From Adhaeribacter radiodurans (GTDB lineage Bacteria; Bacteroidota; Bacteroidia; Cytophagales; Hymenobacteraceae), in contig NZ_CP055152.1 of NCBI RefSeq assembly GCF_014075995.1, forward strand, positions 62,001 to 126,000: a DNA stretch of 64,000 nt. The letters run 5' to 3'. A model generated the notes under the pieces. It ran no database searches. It saw nothing but the letters and a program-made list of their open reading frames with translations, and was not told the DNA's origin. A program made the position numbers and the translations under genes. Positions within the stretch are counted from its first letter, which is position 1; every line of letters starts with the position of its first letter. Below, piece by piece: positions 54,258 through 63,550 of the stretch.

Positions 54258-57200
54258 ATGAAATTTATAGATCGACATGATATTGAAAAGTGGGCAGAGC
54301 GATATGACTCAAAGGGTTACTTGCCGTACTTAATTTCAAGACTTGTGCGATCTACTACTCCTTTAGGTACATTCGTAGAGTTTCCTGACGGTAGCAGTAC
54401 ATTTATTGGGGGTTGGGATGGTAAGGTGATTTGTAATGAGTCAACCCCATACGTCCCTGCCGGTACGTCCATGTGGGAGTTCGGTACAGAAGTAAGTTCT
54501 GCTGGAAAAGCGAACAGAGACATGGCAAAACGGACAGCAGATACGCTCGGATATGAGCCATCAGAATGTACCTTGGTTGTAGTTACTCCTAGATTTTTCA
54601 AAAAGAAAGATGAAGTCAGACAGAAGAAAATAGCACTTGGTATCTGGAAAGATGTGCTTATTTATGATTCTAGGAATTTGGAAGAATGGTTTGAAATAGC
54701 TCCCGTGGCCTCACGATGGTTTTCAAGTTACGCTAAAAAATACCCTCCAGACGGAATTATAACTATTGAAGAGTATTGGAAGGAATGGGCTACAGGACCG
54801 ATTGGCATACTTCCACCAAAAACGGTAACAGCAGGAAGAGAGTATGAATCTGAGCAACTTCTGAAATTTCTTCAAGGAGCTCCAGCAATTTTACCTGTAC
54901 AAGCTTCATCAAAGGATGAGGCTGTTGCTTTTATAATCGCAGCAGCTATGCAGTTCGAAAAAGCACATCAAGAAGCATTTGCCGCAAAGGCACTTGTGGT
55001 GGATACGCCTGCAAACTTCAGAAGTATCCGAATAAATCAGTTTGGATTAAATCTTATTGCGAAGTTTGATCATCCACAAGTTTTGTATGCAGGTGTTGCA
55101 GATGGTCATCATGTTTTAGTACCATTAGGAGCAGATGACACCTTCAATCAAGACAAGTTGGTTTTGCCATTAATTGATCGGGATGGATTGGTTGAAGCAT
55201 TAAAATTGATGGGGCTATCTGAAACGACAGCTGCCAGTTATTCAAAGGAGAGTGCTCGAAATATAACTGTTCTAAAAAGGCTCCTAAAATTCCATCAGTA
55301 TCAGTTAGAATGGGCTGAACCTGAGAATGCCAAAGAGATTATTCCCGGAATGTTGATTGGCAGATGGAATGAAAAAAACAAAGGCGATATTGAGCTTATT
55401 GAAAAGTTGGCTCAAAAGGATTACAAGAGCTTTATTAAGGAAATATCGAGGTGGAATGATCATGAAACCCCACCATTTATAAAAATAGGTGAAACTTGGC
55501 GATTGACTTCACCCCTTGATGCATGGGCTCATTTGGCTGAACATCTTTCGTCAGAGAACCTAAACACTCTTAAAGAATGTTTTTTCGAGGGATTTAAATA
55601 TGGTAATCCTACGCTAGAACCAGATTCAGATAAAGCCGCTTTTACTCAGTTCTTATCTAAAGAAAAAAAGTTTTCATCATGGGCTCGTGAAGGGCTAGTC
55701 CAATCATTAATTCTTATTGGTTTATATGGTAAGGGGTTAAAAATTCTAGATATGGAATCACCTCAAATATGGGTTGATGACATTATAAATGAGTTACTGA
55801 ATGATGCAGACGGTCAATTGTGGTCTTCATTAAATAATGAAATGCCTCTTATTTCCGAAGCTTCTCCCAATAGTTTCTTTAATTCCATTTTTGATTCGCT
55901 TAAAAAATCCCCTTCTCCATTGTTAGAAGTTTTTCGAGAGGTTGAAGGCTTTATAACTCCAACTAGTCATCATACTGGTCTGCTTTGGGCTTTAGAGGGT
56001 CTGGCTTGGGATCCTGAGTATTTGGGTGATTCAGCTTTAGCTTTAAGTAAATTAGCTCAATTTGATCCAGGTGGAGCTCTTTCTAATAGACCAATCAACA
56101 GCCTGGTGGAAGTTTTCAAGCCTTGGCATTATCAAACTTTGGCGAGTTTTGATGAACGCATGAAAACTGTTCGTCAAATTGCTGCTATAACCAAAGAGAT
56201 CGGCTGGGCTTTACTTTTACAAATGCTGCCTCAAAGTCACGGAGTTGGTCATCCGACCCATAAAATGCGTTGGAGAATGCTTGATCATAGTTTTGATAAA
56301 AACTATACCTACAAAGAGATTTGGGATACCCACTCCGAAGTGGTTAATATAATGGTTTCTGTTTTTGACTATTCGGAAGGCCAATTATCTGACATTCTGG
56401 AGGGCATCATTAATTTGTCTATTCAAGACCGGGAAAGCTTACTTTCCTTTTTGGATTCCGAATTAGATAAAATTCAACAAGTTGAATATACTGCTTGGCA
56501 CACTTTAAGAAATAAACTTTCTCATCATAGATCATACCCCGATACTGAATGGGCTTTACCCGAAGATGAATTAAAGAAGCTGGAAATCATATATGAACGG
56601 TTAACACCTAAGGATTCTATATTAAAATATAAATGGCTCTTTGACGATCATTGGCCAAGATTTCCTGAAGGAGATGGACGTGAAGAAGGACAAAGTGAAA
56701 GTCGACACGATCAAATGCAAAAGAAGATAGATGATCGAAGAGTCGAAGCACTTAAAATAATACTTGAGGAATATGGATTAAGTAAAGTTATTTCTTTGAG
56801 TCAGTCTATAAAAGAGCCTTGGTCCTTAGGAGATACCTTAGCCAAGATATCAAATGATGAGGTATTAACAGAAATTATTGGATTGTTGGATACATCGGAT
56901 GATAAGGTTCTGAGATTCGCTCAATCATTTATTTATCGAAAGTCAATTCTAAAGGGAGAAGAATGGACACTTAATTATTTCGAACAGTTTGATAAAAAGC
57001 AAATAAATGACAAAGCACTTGCTAGGTTTTTCATACCGCTGAACCAAACAAAAAAGTTATGGGACTTTATCAACGGATTCAATAAAGGAATCAAAAATGA
57101 ATATTGGCTTCATATGAACCCGCGTTTTTATCTTTTAAAACAGGATGAGATAATATACGGACTCAAAGAGCTTTTAAATCACTCTAGATTTATTAGTGCA

Positions 57201-58046
57201 ATTGATGTTGCTAGCCATTCAACGGAAGAAATTCCATCAGATTTAATCGTGGACATTTTGATAAAGGCGGCTACAGTTGAATCTAAAGAGACAGCTCGCC
57301 TTCATGGTTATGAGGTTGATAAACTTTTTGAAGAAATTGACAAACGCTCTGATGTGGAACGAGGAAAAATGATCCACCTCGAATGGTTATATTTATCAAT
57401 ATTGGCGTCATATGGTAATAGAAGGAATCCACGGGTATTACATGATGAGCTGGCAAATAACCCAAAATTTTTCTTAGAAGTACTAAAATGGGTTTACATG
57501 CCCAAAAACAAGGAATTAGTAGAAGAAGAACGCCAAGGCTTGTCTGATGAAGTTATTGGGAATAGAGCTATGCAAGCCTATAAGCTTCTTGACTCTTGGA
57601 AGAGAATTCCTGGAGTAAATGAACAAGGTGAAATTAATAAAGATAATCTGCAAAATTGGGTTAAAGAGGCTAGAAAATTAGCCCAAGAAGCTGATCGTAT
57701 AGAAGTAGCTGATGCGCAGATTGGTCAAGTACTGGCACAATACCCTGAAAAAGAACCAGATTGGCCACCTGAGGAAATATGTGAAATTATTGAAACGGTT
57801 AATACAGATAGTATTAAAAGAAACTTTTCGTCAGCCACACATAATAAAAGAAGCTTCTCGTCAAGAGGGCCATTTGATGGAGGTAATATAGAAAGAGGCC
57901 ATGCAGAATATTTCAGAAAGCTTGCTAAGGGACACCGTAGAAAACACCCAATTATTGCCCGAATCTTTGATGGATTGGTTGATGGATATTTACGTGAAGC
58001 CAAAAGAATGGATGAAGAAGCAGAGAGGAGTAAATTAGATTATTAA
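54258..58046 (+). CDS. Large defence-like protein with possible nuclease head and helical body
   Basis: 1262 residues, no signal peptide or membrane segment. The first ~170 residues contain GGWDGKV (D54) and SMWEFGTE ... GKANRDMAKRT (E74, K84), a spacing that could form a PD-(D/E)XK-like active site; then LPVQASSKDEAVAFIIAAAMQF (~212-232) looks like a degenerate STAND/P-loop-like strand-helix without the GKT/S residues. Residues ~430-1240 are long helical repeats. It lies 11 bases after the YhcG nuclease gene and should be co-transcribed. Architecture resembles large phage-sensing proteins; the family was not identified, and the nuclease call is inference. Confidence 0.6.
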   Translation: MKFIDRHDIEKWAERYDSKGYLPYLISRLVRSTTPLGTFVEFPDGSSTFIGGWDGKVICNESTPYVPAGTSMWEFGTEVSSAGKANRDMAKRTADTLGYEPSECTLVVVTPRFFKKKDEVRQKKIALGIWKDVLIYDSRNLEEWFEIAPVASRWFSSYAKKYPPDGIITIEEYWKEWATGPIGILPPKTVTAGREYESEQLLKFLQGAPAILPVQASSKDEAVAFIIAAAMQFEKAHQEAFAAKALVVDTPANFRSIRINQFGLNLIAKFDHPQVLYAGVADGHHVLVPLGADDTFNQDKLVLPLIDRDGLVEALKLMGLSETTAASYSKESARNITVLKRLLKFHQYQLEWAEPENAKEIIPGMLIGRWNEKNKGDIELIEKLAQKDYKSFIKEISRWNDHETPPFIKIGETWRLTSPLDAWAHLAEHLSSENLNTLKECFFEGFKYGNPTLEPDSDKAAFTQFLSKEKKFSSWAREGLVQSLILIGLYGKGLKILDMESPQIWVDDIINELLNDADGQLWSSLNNEMPLISEASPNSFFNSIFDSLKKSPSPLLEVFREVEGFITPTSHHTGLLWALEGLAWDPEYLGDSALALSKLAQFDPGGALSNRPINSLVEVFKPWHYQTLASFDERMKTVRQIAAITKEIGWALLLQMLPQSHGVGHPTHKMRWRMLDHSFDKNYTYKEIWDTHSEVVNIMVSVFDYSEGQLSDILEGIINLSIQDRESLLSFLDSELDKIQQVEYTAWHTLRNKLSHHRSYPDTEWALPEDELKKLEIIYERLTPKDSILKYKWLFDDHWPRFPEGDGREEGQSESRHDQMQKKIDDRRVEALKIILEEYGLSKVISLSQSIKEPWSLGDTLAKISNDEVLTEIIGLLDTSDDKVLRFAQSFIYRKSILKGEEWTLNYFEQFDKKQINDKALARFFIPLNQTKKLWDFINGFNKGIKNEYWLHMNPRFYLLKQDEIIYGLKELLNHSRFISAIDVASHSTEEIPSDLIVDILIKAATVESKETARLHGYEVDKLFEEIDKRSDVERGKMIHLEWLYLSILASYGNRRNPRVLHDELANNPKFFLEVLKWVYMPKNKELVEEERQGLSDEVIGNRAMQAYKLLDSWKRIPGVNEQGEINKDNLQNWVKEARKLAQEADRIEVADAQIGQVLAQYPEKEPDWPPEEICEIIETVNTDSIKRNFSSATHNKRSFSSRGPFDGGNIERGHAEYFRKLAKGHRRKHPIIARIFDGLVDGYLREAKRMDEEAERSKLDY

Positions 58047-58255
58047 GCTTAAACTATACGATAAGGCATAAAAGTCAGTCTGGGGCTAAAAACCTTGCCC
58101 ATAGTTTAAACCAGTATGTTGTAGCTTATCAATTATGCAAAAGTTAGAAACATACTTTCTTAAACATTATACATTAGTAGGTACCTATCCATTACAATAA
58201 GCTAATAATTTTAAATTAAATTATTCTAATATACTTTTAACTAATCAGCTATTTC

Positions 58256-59497
58256 ATGGCTCAATCCAAAAAGCACCACATAATACCGCAATCCGTTTTA
58301 CAGAACTTCAGTTATCAAAATAACAAGAAGCAAATTTATGTCTATGATAAAAAAAGATCGAATTTATTTTTAAGTTCAATCGTAGATGCCGGAAGTGAGA
58401 ATCATTTCAACTCTATAAAACTCGGTGACTTAGATCTTAACTTTGAATCATTTTTTGATACTAATGATTCTTCACTTGCGACAATTATAAAAAAGATAAT
58501 CGACAAAGAAAGTATTGCCGGCATAAATACTAAAGAGACTAAAACTCTAATTAGATGCATAGCTTTTCAGCTAATGCGTACCAAGATACAGCGGACAACG
58601 TTTGTTTCTTTCCACGAACAATTAAAGATGCGGATTGAAAATGAAGGGTGGTTATCTGACATACATATCCCATCAGAGCAAGAGGCTAAACTTTATAATC
58701 TAGCACAGCTATCCAACATTGAAAAAATAGCTAAGAGTTTAGACGATAAGATTATCCTATTATATAAAACACACTCTCAACGTTATTGGATCACAGATAA
58801 TCCTATAATTGTATTTAATAGCTTACCTTATGGTGATAATGATATAGAATCTAGAGGAATTCAAATATATTTCCCAATTTCTGAAAAATTTGTATTGTGC
58901 CTCTTATGTCCTTCACATTTGGAAGAAATTAGTATAAAGTACCAGTCTTTTAATTCTAAACATATAATTGATACTCAATTAATAACTGACAACCACTTTG
59001 AAACCCAAATAATGGAGTCAAGAGGTATTAGTTTTCTTAAATACTTACAAATTTCTTCATCTTCAAGATTTATTTATAGCAGTGACAACGACTTCCTTTT
59101 CGCTACAGAAGTTTTGAAAGAATTTCCCAAATATAGGGAAATCACATCACAAGGAGTTGTTGGTGAAGTTGGTAAAGGGCCATTACCGCAGAAGAACATG
59201 CCTAAAGGTGAATACCTGGTTGTGCATGGCAATAGATTTAACCATATGATAAAAATCAATGTGATAAAAGGGCATATTACTGCAAAATTTATTGCTAACG
59301 ATTCAGAGGCTATGAAAAGAGTTGAGAATGATAAACCACATCGAAGCGCTGAGATTTATTCAGATGGTAGAATAAATAAGCAAATACCTAACCCGCAATT
59401 TGATAAGTTTACTGTAGATGAAAAAATACATTACGAGTTAAGTTATAAAGATAAATCTATCGAAGCACTCTTTAAAGAGATATTGAAAGAAAAGTAG
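58256..59497 (+). CDS. DUF4238 protein
   Basis: 413 residues. The opening QSKKHHIIPQSVLQNFSY and IYVYDKKRSNLF ... NHFNS are the DUF4238 signature (HHxxPxxxLxxF). The C-terminal ~150 residues are a separate region. DUF4238 genes are frequent in accessory and defence regions; the reaction is unknown. It follows the large gene by 209 bases, with no terminator recognised, so it may be a separate unit of the same island. Confidence 0.8.
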   Translation: MAQSKKHHIIPQSVLQNFSYQNNKKQIYVYDKKRSNLFLSSIVDAGSENHFNSIKLGDLDLNFESFFDTNDSSLATIIKKIIDKESIAGINTKETKTLIRCIAFQLMRTKIQRTTFVSFHEQLKMRIENEGWLSDIHIPSEQEAKLYNLAQLSNIEKIAKSLDDKIILLYKTHSQRYWITDNPIIVFNSLPYGDNDIESRGIQIYFPISEKFVLCLLCPSHLEEISIKYQSFNSKHIIDTQLITDNHFETQIMESRGISFLKYLQISSSSRFIYSSDNDFLFATEVLKEFPKYREITSQGVVGEVGKGPLPQKNMPKGEYLVVHGNRFNHMIKINVIKGHITAKFIANDSEAMKRVENDKPHRSAEIYSDGRINKQIPNPQFDKFTVDEKIHYELSYKDKSIEALFKEILKEK

Positions 59498-59873
59498 TTC
59501 ATAAATCTTAAAGGAATTATTGTACAGGTAAACGGAATATATATTATAAATTTTTATAGAATACACCCACTATTAACAATGTCTTTATAAAATTGTGGCT
59601 AAAAATTAAGCATTCAAATTCAAATGACCAAAATAAAATACGAATTCTATTGAACATAAAATTAGTTATGAGGACAAATTAATTTCCTGAAATTCAACCC
59701 CTCAAATAATTCTTACAGAAAAGCCTTTCTCTTTATTTACCGTATGTATCTTCGCTCACCCAGTCACATCTAGGTTGAGTTAACGTGATTTGTATCGGCA
59801 TTATAACGAAGGATGTCTACTGGCTAATAGCAACCTTAACAAGTAAATTACTCCCTTAAAACTGATTAGATAC
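59498..59873. other. Intergenic, nothing recognised
   Basis: About 375 bases, AT-rich, no supported ORF, terminator or repeat. Confidence 0.5.
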
Positions 59874-60185
59874 ATGAACAAATACGGATTACACGGAAAA
59901 CTAAAAGCTACCAGTGGCAATGGCGAAAAGCTAGCTAGTATTCTGCTAGAAGCATCCAAGTTGGTTTCCACGGCCCCAGGTTGCCATCTTTATATTATTA
60001 GTAAAGATAATGTGGACGAAAATGCGGTTTGGGTTACCGAGATCTGGGATAGTAAAGAAGACCACGATAATTCTTTGCTGGTGGCCGGGGTGAAAGAACT
60101 CATTTCCCAAGCGATCCCGCTGCTGGATGGAAAACCTGAAAAAGGACAAGAATTGGATGTTTTAGGCGGAGCCGGAATCAAGTAA
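59874..60185 (+). CDS. ABM-domain putative quinol monooxygenase
   Basis: 103 residues with the YgiN-like ABM pattern: YGLHGKLKATSGNGEKLASILLEASKLV ... GCHLYIISKDNVDENAVWVTEIWDSKEDHDNSL. A second ABM protein lies at 46714-47007 but in different context. Likely homodimeric; substrate unknown. Followed by a strong stem-loop. Confidence 0.85.
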   Translation: MNKYGLHGKLKATSGNGEKLASILLEASKLVSTAPGCHLYIISKDNVDENAVWVTEIWDSKEDHDNSLLVAGVKELISQAIPLLDGKPEKGQELDVLGGAGIK

Positions 60186-60190
60186 TGGGC

Positions 60191-60228
60191 AAAGAAAAAG
60201 TATAGCGGCAGAACTGTACTTTTTCTTT
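60191..60228. terminator. Bidirectional terminator
   Basis: AAAGAAAAAGTA (60191-60202) pairs exactly with TACTTTTTCTTT (60217-60228). It lies between two convergent genes. Confidence 0.8.
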
Positions 60229-60242
60229 GATCAGCCTAAGGT

Positions 60243-60485
60243 CTAAGCGTTATCTTGCTCACCTTCTGCTGTTTTTTTCTTCCGGCCGCGATAGCCACCT
60301 CTTTTCTTCACTTTCAATTCACCCGAGCGCGCTTGATTCACCAGATTTTCTAGTTCAGCTAAGCCGCTTTTTTGGTTCGTGACATAACGCTCCAGACTGG
60401 TGGTTAGAGCTTCTAAAAGCTCTTTGTTTTGCTGCGCTTCTTGCAGGGTTTGTACTATTTCGTTAATGTTTGCTTCTTTGGCCAT
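60243..60485 (-). CDS. Small coiled-coil basic protein at the right end of the element
   Basis: 80 residues. A helical, Glu/Gln/Leu-rich N-terminal part (VQTLQEAQQNKELLEALTTSLERYV) is followed by a basic GKY/RGRKKK tail (VKKRGGYRGRKKKT), suggesting a dimeric DNA-binding protein. It reads inward from the right end of the 50886-60673 element, mirroring the recombinase at the left end, and could be a directionality or end-binding factor. Confidence 0.55.
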   Translation of the reverse strand: MAKEANINEIVQTLQEAQQNKELLEALTTSLERYVTNQKSGLAELENLVNQARSGELKVKKRGGYRGRKKKTAEGEQDNA

Positions 60486-60548
60486 TTAGGTAGAGTTTAT
60501 CCCGCATCAAAGATATTGATAGTGGGCTAGAAAACAGTAACATCAAAC

Positions 60549-60589
60549 GCATCTCATAAATTATAAATTTAACTTGATAGATGAGATGC
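60549..60589 (-). promoter_or_regulatory. Right-end dyad
   Basis: GCATCTCAT (60549-60557) and ATGAGATGC (60581-60589) are exact inverted arms. It corresponds in position and sequence to the left-end dyad at 50971-51009. Confidence 0.7.
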
Positions 60590-60611
60590 TCTTTTGAGAT
60601 ATCTATTTTGC

Positions 60612-60640
60612 AAAAAAGACCAAGTTGCACTTAGTCTTTT
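60612..60640 (-). terminator. Inward terminator at the right end
   Basis: AAAAGAC (60614-60620) and GTCTTTT (60634-60640) form the stem; on the minus strand a T-run follows. It mirrors the left-end terminator (50924-50946). Confidence 0.65.
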
Positions 60641-60837
60641 CCTTTATCATTTTTAGGTCGTTTTCCGAGATGATTTTTTACTTGACCCGTCCTAAAAAAA
60701 GTAGACCTTTTGGTTAATCCTTACTTAGGTTGACCATTATTGGTTCGTGTTGTTTTTTGTTACTAGCCAGCATTGTTAAATACTTTTGTTATAGTAGTTT
60801 TCCATCTCCGCTTCAGTTATCCTGTCTAGCGGTACGC

Positions 60838-61023
60838 CTACTCGGGAGCAAGCATATTACAACTTAGGTGTGGACGCTTGTAGTTGTAGAGAAACACCGC
60901 TTGCTCCAGCACCCGTTGCGCCTGGATGAAAGAATACACCTTTTGGTGGCTCAGGTATTCTTGCCTGAGAATTCCTTTTCCCCTCTCGGAAAATTCAGCT
61001 GAATACAGTTTATTTCCTGTTGT
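60838..61023 (-). pseudogene. IS3-family transposase C-terminal remnant
   Basis: A minus-strand reading GILRQEYLSHQ then FIQAQRVLEQAVFLYNYKRPHLS and a stop at 60838-60840 is the end of the IS3 OrfB/rve integrase domain (usual form NGILKQEYL ... YNxxRPHxSL). The upstream portion of the gene is gone. No terminal repeats of the IS were recognised. Confidence 0.75.
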
Positions 61024-61051
61024 AAAAACTCAAATATAATCCCTTATAAAT

Positions 61052-61957
61052 TCAGGATGGTTTATTTTCTTTTATTTGAACAGCTAGGGGCATATCCTGA
61101 TACGTTTTTAGCTCCTGTATATTAGCTGGTAGTCCAAACCCATTAGTTAAAAGGGCTTTTTTCACTGCCTTTATAACTTGACCCTTTACATCCAAAATTC
61201 CCCTTTTGTAATCATCGGTATCGGTCCAGAAGAAGGCTCTAATATTTACTGTATTGGTAGCCAACTCTTCTGTAACCACAAAAGCTTCAGGTTGAGGTAA
61301 TACTTCCAGTACCTCTTTCATTGTATCTATAATCAATTGTTCGGCCGTATCCACATCATCACTATAATCAATGCCCACTAAAAAATCTAGCCGTATCAAG
61401 TTATCTTGAGTCATGTTTGTAACTTCCGACTTAAGGACTGTGGCATTGGGAATATAGACATCCATGGTATCAAAGGTTTTAAGATGAGTAGTGCGCATGT
61501 TTAAGCTAACTACATGCCCTCTATATTCTCCTACTTTAATAGCATCGCCCACTTTAAATGGTGCATTAAAGGCGAGGATAAAACCAGCTAAGAAGTTCTC
61601 TCCTATGTCTTTGAAAGCAAATCCTATGATAAAAGCAGAAACCCCGGCTCCCGCCAGTAAACCACCAGCAACCCCCGTCAACCCGATTGTTTGTAGGGCT
61701 AAAAGGAGGCCTATAATCACAATAGTTATTTTGGCAACCTTTGAAACAAAAAGGACAGACAGGGGGTTCTGAGCGTGCGGGGCCACCCTATTGTCGACTA
61801 TCTTTTTGACTTGGCTGGCTAGCAAGAAGGTCACCAGCAGTATTAGTATAGCAATACCTAACCTGGGTAGTACAAAAATAAACTGTTCCCAGTACTGTTC
61901 CAATACATTAAACAAGTTGGTGGTAAAGCGGTTTGTATTTACTTGCATAAGCTTCAT
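61052..61957 (-). CDS. Small-conductance mechanosensitive channel (MscS family)
   Basis: About 301 residues from the ATG at 61957 (longer frame to 61996 possible). Three hydrophobic segments are visible, and the third, pore-lining helix region reads VAGGLLAGAGVSAFIIGFAFKDIGENFLAGF, the MscS signature. The beta domain (FKVGDAIKVGEYRGHVVSLNMRTTHLKTFD) follows. It releases solutes during hypo-osmotic shock at the inner membrane. Confidence 0.92.
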   Translation of the reverse strand: MKLMQVNTNRFTTNLFNVLEQYWEQFIFVLPRLGIAILILLVTFLLASQVKKIVDNRVAPHAQNPLSVLFVSKVAKITIVIIGLLLALQTIGLTGVAGGLLAGAGVSAFIIGFAFKDIGENFLAGFILAFNAPFKVGDAIKVGEYRGHVVSLNMRTTHLKTFDTMDVYIPNATVLKSEVTNMTQDNLIRLDFLVGIDYSDDVDTAEQLIIDTMKEVLEVLPQPEAFVVTEELATNTVNIRAFFWTDTDDYKRGILDVKGQVIKAVKKALLTNGFGLPANIQELKTYQDMPLAVQIKENKPS

Positions 61958-62439
61958 AATACATATATAATCTGGGATAATAATGAGCAATATCAATTAC
62001 TTATAAAGTAGAAACTACCAAACTTGATATTAGTTTGCAAGAAAGATTATGGTTAAACTTGGTTAAATATTTAATTTAAGCTGCTTAGGATATCGTAGTA
62101 GTTTAAATTGCCATCATAACGAACAGCCTGGACGGAAAGCAGCCATCAGAATATTATATTTAGCTTTGCTGATTTTCTTTTTGCTCCCGGAAAATAGCAC
62201 TGTCACTGGTCGGCTCGTCCAGTGTATTGTTAGTTTTTGGCACGAAACGGAGCGACACTAGAATTGGAAAATGGTTGGACCTAATATGAAATAGATTCGT
62301 TCTCAGAAAAATAGTTGCTTTGTGAGACAAATAGGTTTAACCCACCTTTTTTGAAAAAATTGGCCGTTTATAAATCTAAACAGAGTGTTTATTCTTATTA
62401 GTTTTATATTTATATGAGATTTCTAAAGCAATTTTAATA
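61958..62439. other. Intergenic region with a gene remnant
   Basis: No intact gene. The only recognisable content is the remnant at 62160-62335. Confidence 0.5.
62160..62335 (-). pseudogene. Remnant of an endonuclease/exonuclease/phosphatase-family gene
   Basis: A minus-strand frame reads LFHIRSNHFPILVSLRFVPKTN and continues to a TAA at 62160-62162. NHFPILVxL is close to the SDHFPI block that ends EEP-superfamily proteins. Everything upstream is missing. Confidence 0.5.
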
Positions 62440-63348
62440 TTAAGTGTCTTTTTCAATCTCATGTTGTTGTACTTTAACGGCATACTCAGCGGCTTGTATT
62501 CCTTTGTCATTTTCCCGGGAATATACTTGCGTAAATTCCGCTCCGAGCAGTAAAATAATAGAAGTATAATACACCCAAACCAACAGTATTACCACTGAAC
62601 CAGCAGCTCCGTAGGTATCACCTAGCGGCTCATATTGCAAATAGATATTGATTCCATATTTCCCAATAACAAAAAGGACGGCAGTAACAACGGCTCCTAC
62701 CCATACATTCGTCCAACGTATTTTGGCATCGGGTAAGACTTTAAAAATAGTAGCAAAGATTACCGTACTAATTAAAAGGGATACAAACTGGTTACCTGCT
62801 ATTACGAAGTAGACGGCAATACCGGAAAAAGCTTGTTGGATATAATCGTTCAAAAGCCCCAGAATAACTTCGATTGATAGAGATACCAGCAACAAGAAAC
62901 CCAAACTGACTACCATGGCTAAGGAAAGAAGCCGGCTAATTATCAATTTAACCCAACTCTTCCCCGGTTTAGCTTTTACCTCCCACATAGTATTTAGGGC
63001 ATCTTGTAAAGCCACAAATACGGTAGTGGCGGTAAAAGCCATGGTGCATACACCTACTATAGTACTAAAAGTGCCGGAGGAAGATAAACTAGCATTTTCA
63101 ATAATACTTTGAATTTGCTCCGCACTATTGCGGCCCACAATGCCACTAATTTGGTCTACTACTTCCCCCCGAACAGCTTCCTGACCAAATGCAGCTCCCG
63201 CTATCCGAATCATAATAATGAGTACTGCCGGCAAAGAAAAAATGGTATAAAAGCCAATAATGGCCGCGTAGTCTAAAGGTCTATCTTGGGCAAATTCCTG
63301 AAAAGTAAGTTTAATTAATCTCCAAGTTGGTTTATATTTTATACCCAT
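62440..63348 (-). CDS. YihY/BrkB-family membrane protein
   Basis: 302 residues with six hydrophobic helices and the family phrases RPLDYAAIIGFYTIFSLPAVLI, TVFVALQDALNTMWEVKAKPGKSW and GKYGINIYLQYEPLGDTYGAAGSVVILLVWVYYTSIILLLGAEFTQVY. The function of YihY/BrkB proteins is not established; transport or envelope roles are suggested. Single gene. Confidence 0.92.
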   Translation of the reverse strand: MGIKYKPTWRLIKLTFQEFAQDRPLDYAAIIGFYTIFSLPAVLIIMIRIAGAAFGQEAVRGEVVDQISGIVGRNSAEQIQSIIENASLSSSGTFSTIVGVCTMAFTATTVFVALQDALNTMWEVKAKPGKSWVKLIISRLLSLAMVVSLGFLLLVSLSIEVILGLLNDYIQQAFSGIAVYFVIAGNQFVSLLISTVIFATIFKVLPDAKIRWTNVWVGAVVTAVLFVIGKYGINIYLQYEPLGDTYGAAGSVVILLVWVYYTSIILLLGAEFTQVYSRENDKGIQAAEYAVKVQQHEIEKDT

Positions 63349-63550
63349 TGTAGCTTAAGGTAAAAAGGATAGATGTATTTCTTGAACAGGTTACCTAAAC
63401 TTCCTCAACTAGAACCGAAGTAAATACAGTTAAGAAAGATGTTTTTTTAACATGGGTATTTGTTGCTTAAGATTAAAAGGTTCTCGTTTGATAGAGAGAC
63501 CTGCTTATTTTCTTAAATAAGATTCAGAATACTTTAGATTGTACAACAAG

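Larger units (their letters stand above)
50886..60673 (+). mobile_element. Putative recombinase-carrying defence element with symmetric complex ends
   Basis: Outer repeats 50886-50903 (plus) and 60673-60656 (minus) match in 15 of 18 bases. A second pair, CATCTCAT-type, starts 85 bases inward at both ends (50971 plus, 60588 minus), and GAGATG recurs another 34 bases in on both sides. Each end has an inward terminator in between. Genes read inward from both ends. Cargo: recombinase, XRE/ImmA, YhcG nuclease, 1262-residue protein, DUF4238, ABM. No transposase of a known family and no obvious target duplication are seen, so the mechanism is unknown. Confidence 0.6.

Noticed and set aside
54317-54601. 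94-codon minus-strand ORF inside the 1262-residue gene
   Set aside because: Shadow of the strong plus-strand frame; no independent protein features.
62322-62333. GTGAGACAAATA, identical to 51016-51027 at the recombinase start
   Set aside because: A 12-base match in an AT-rich background without matching surroundings; not enough to call a third element end.
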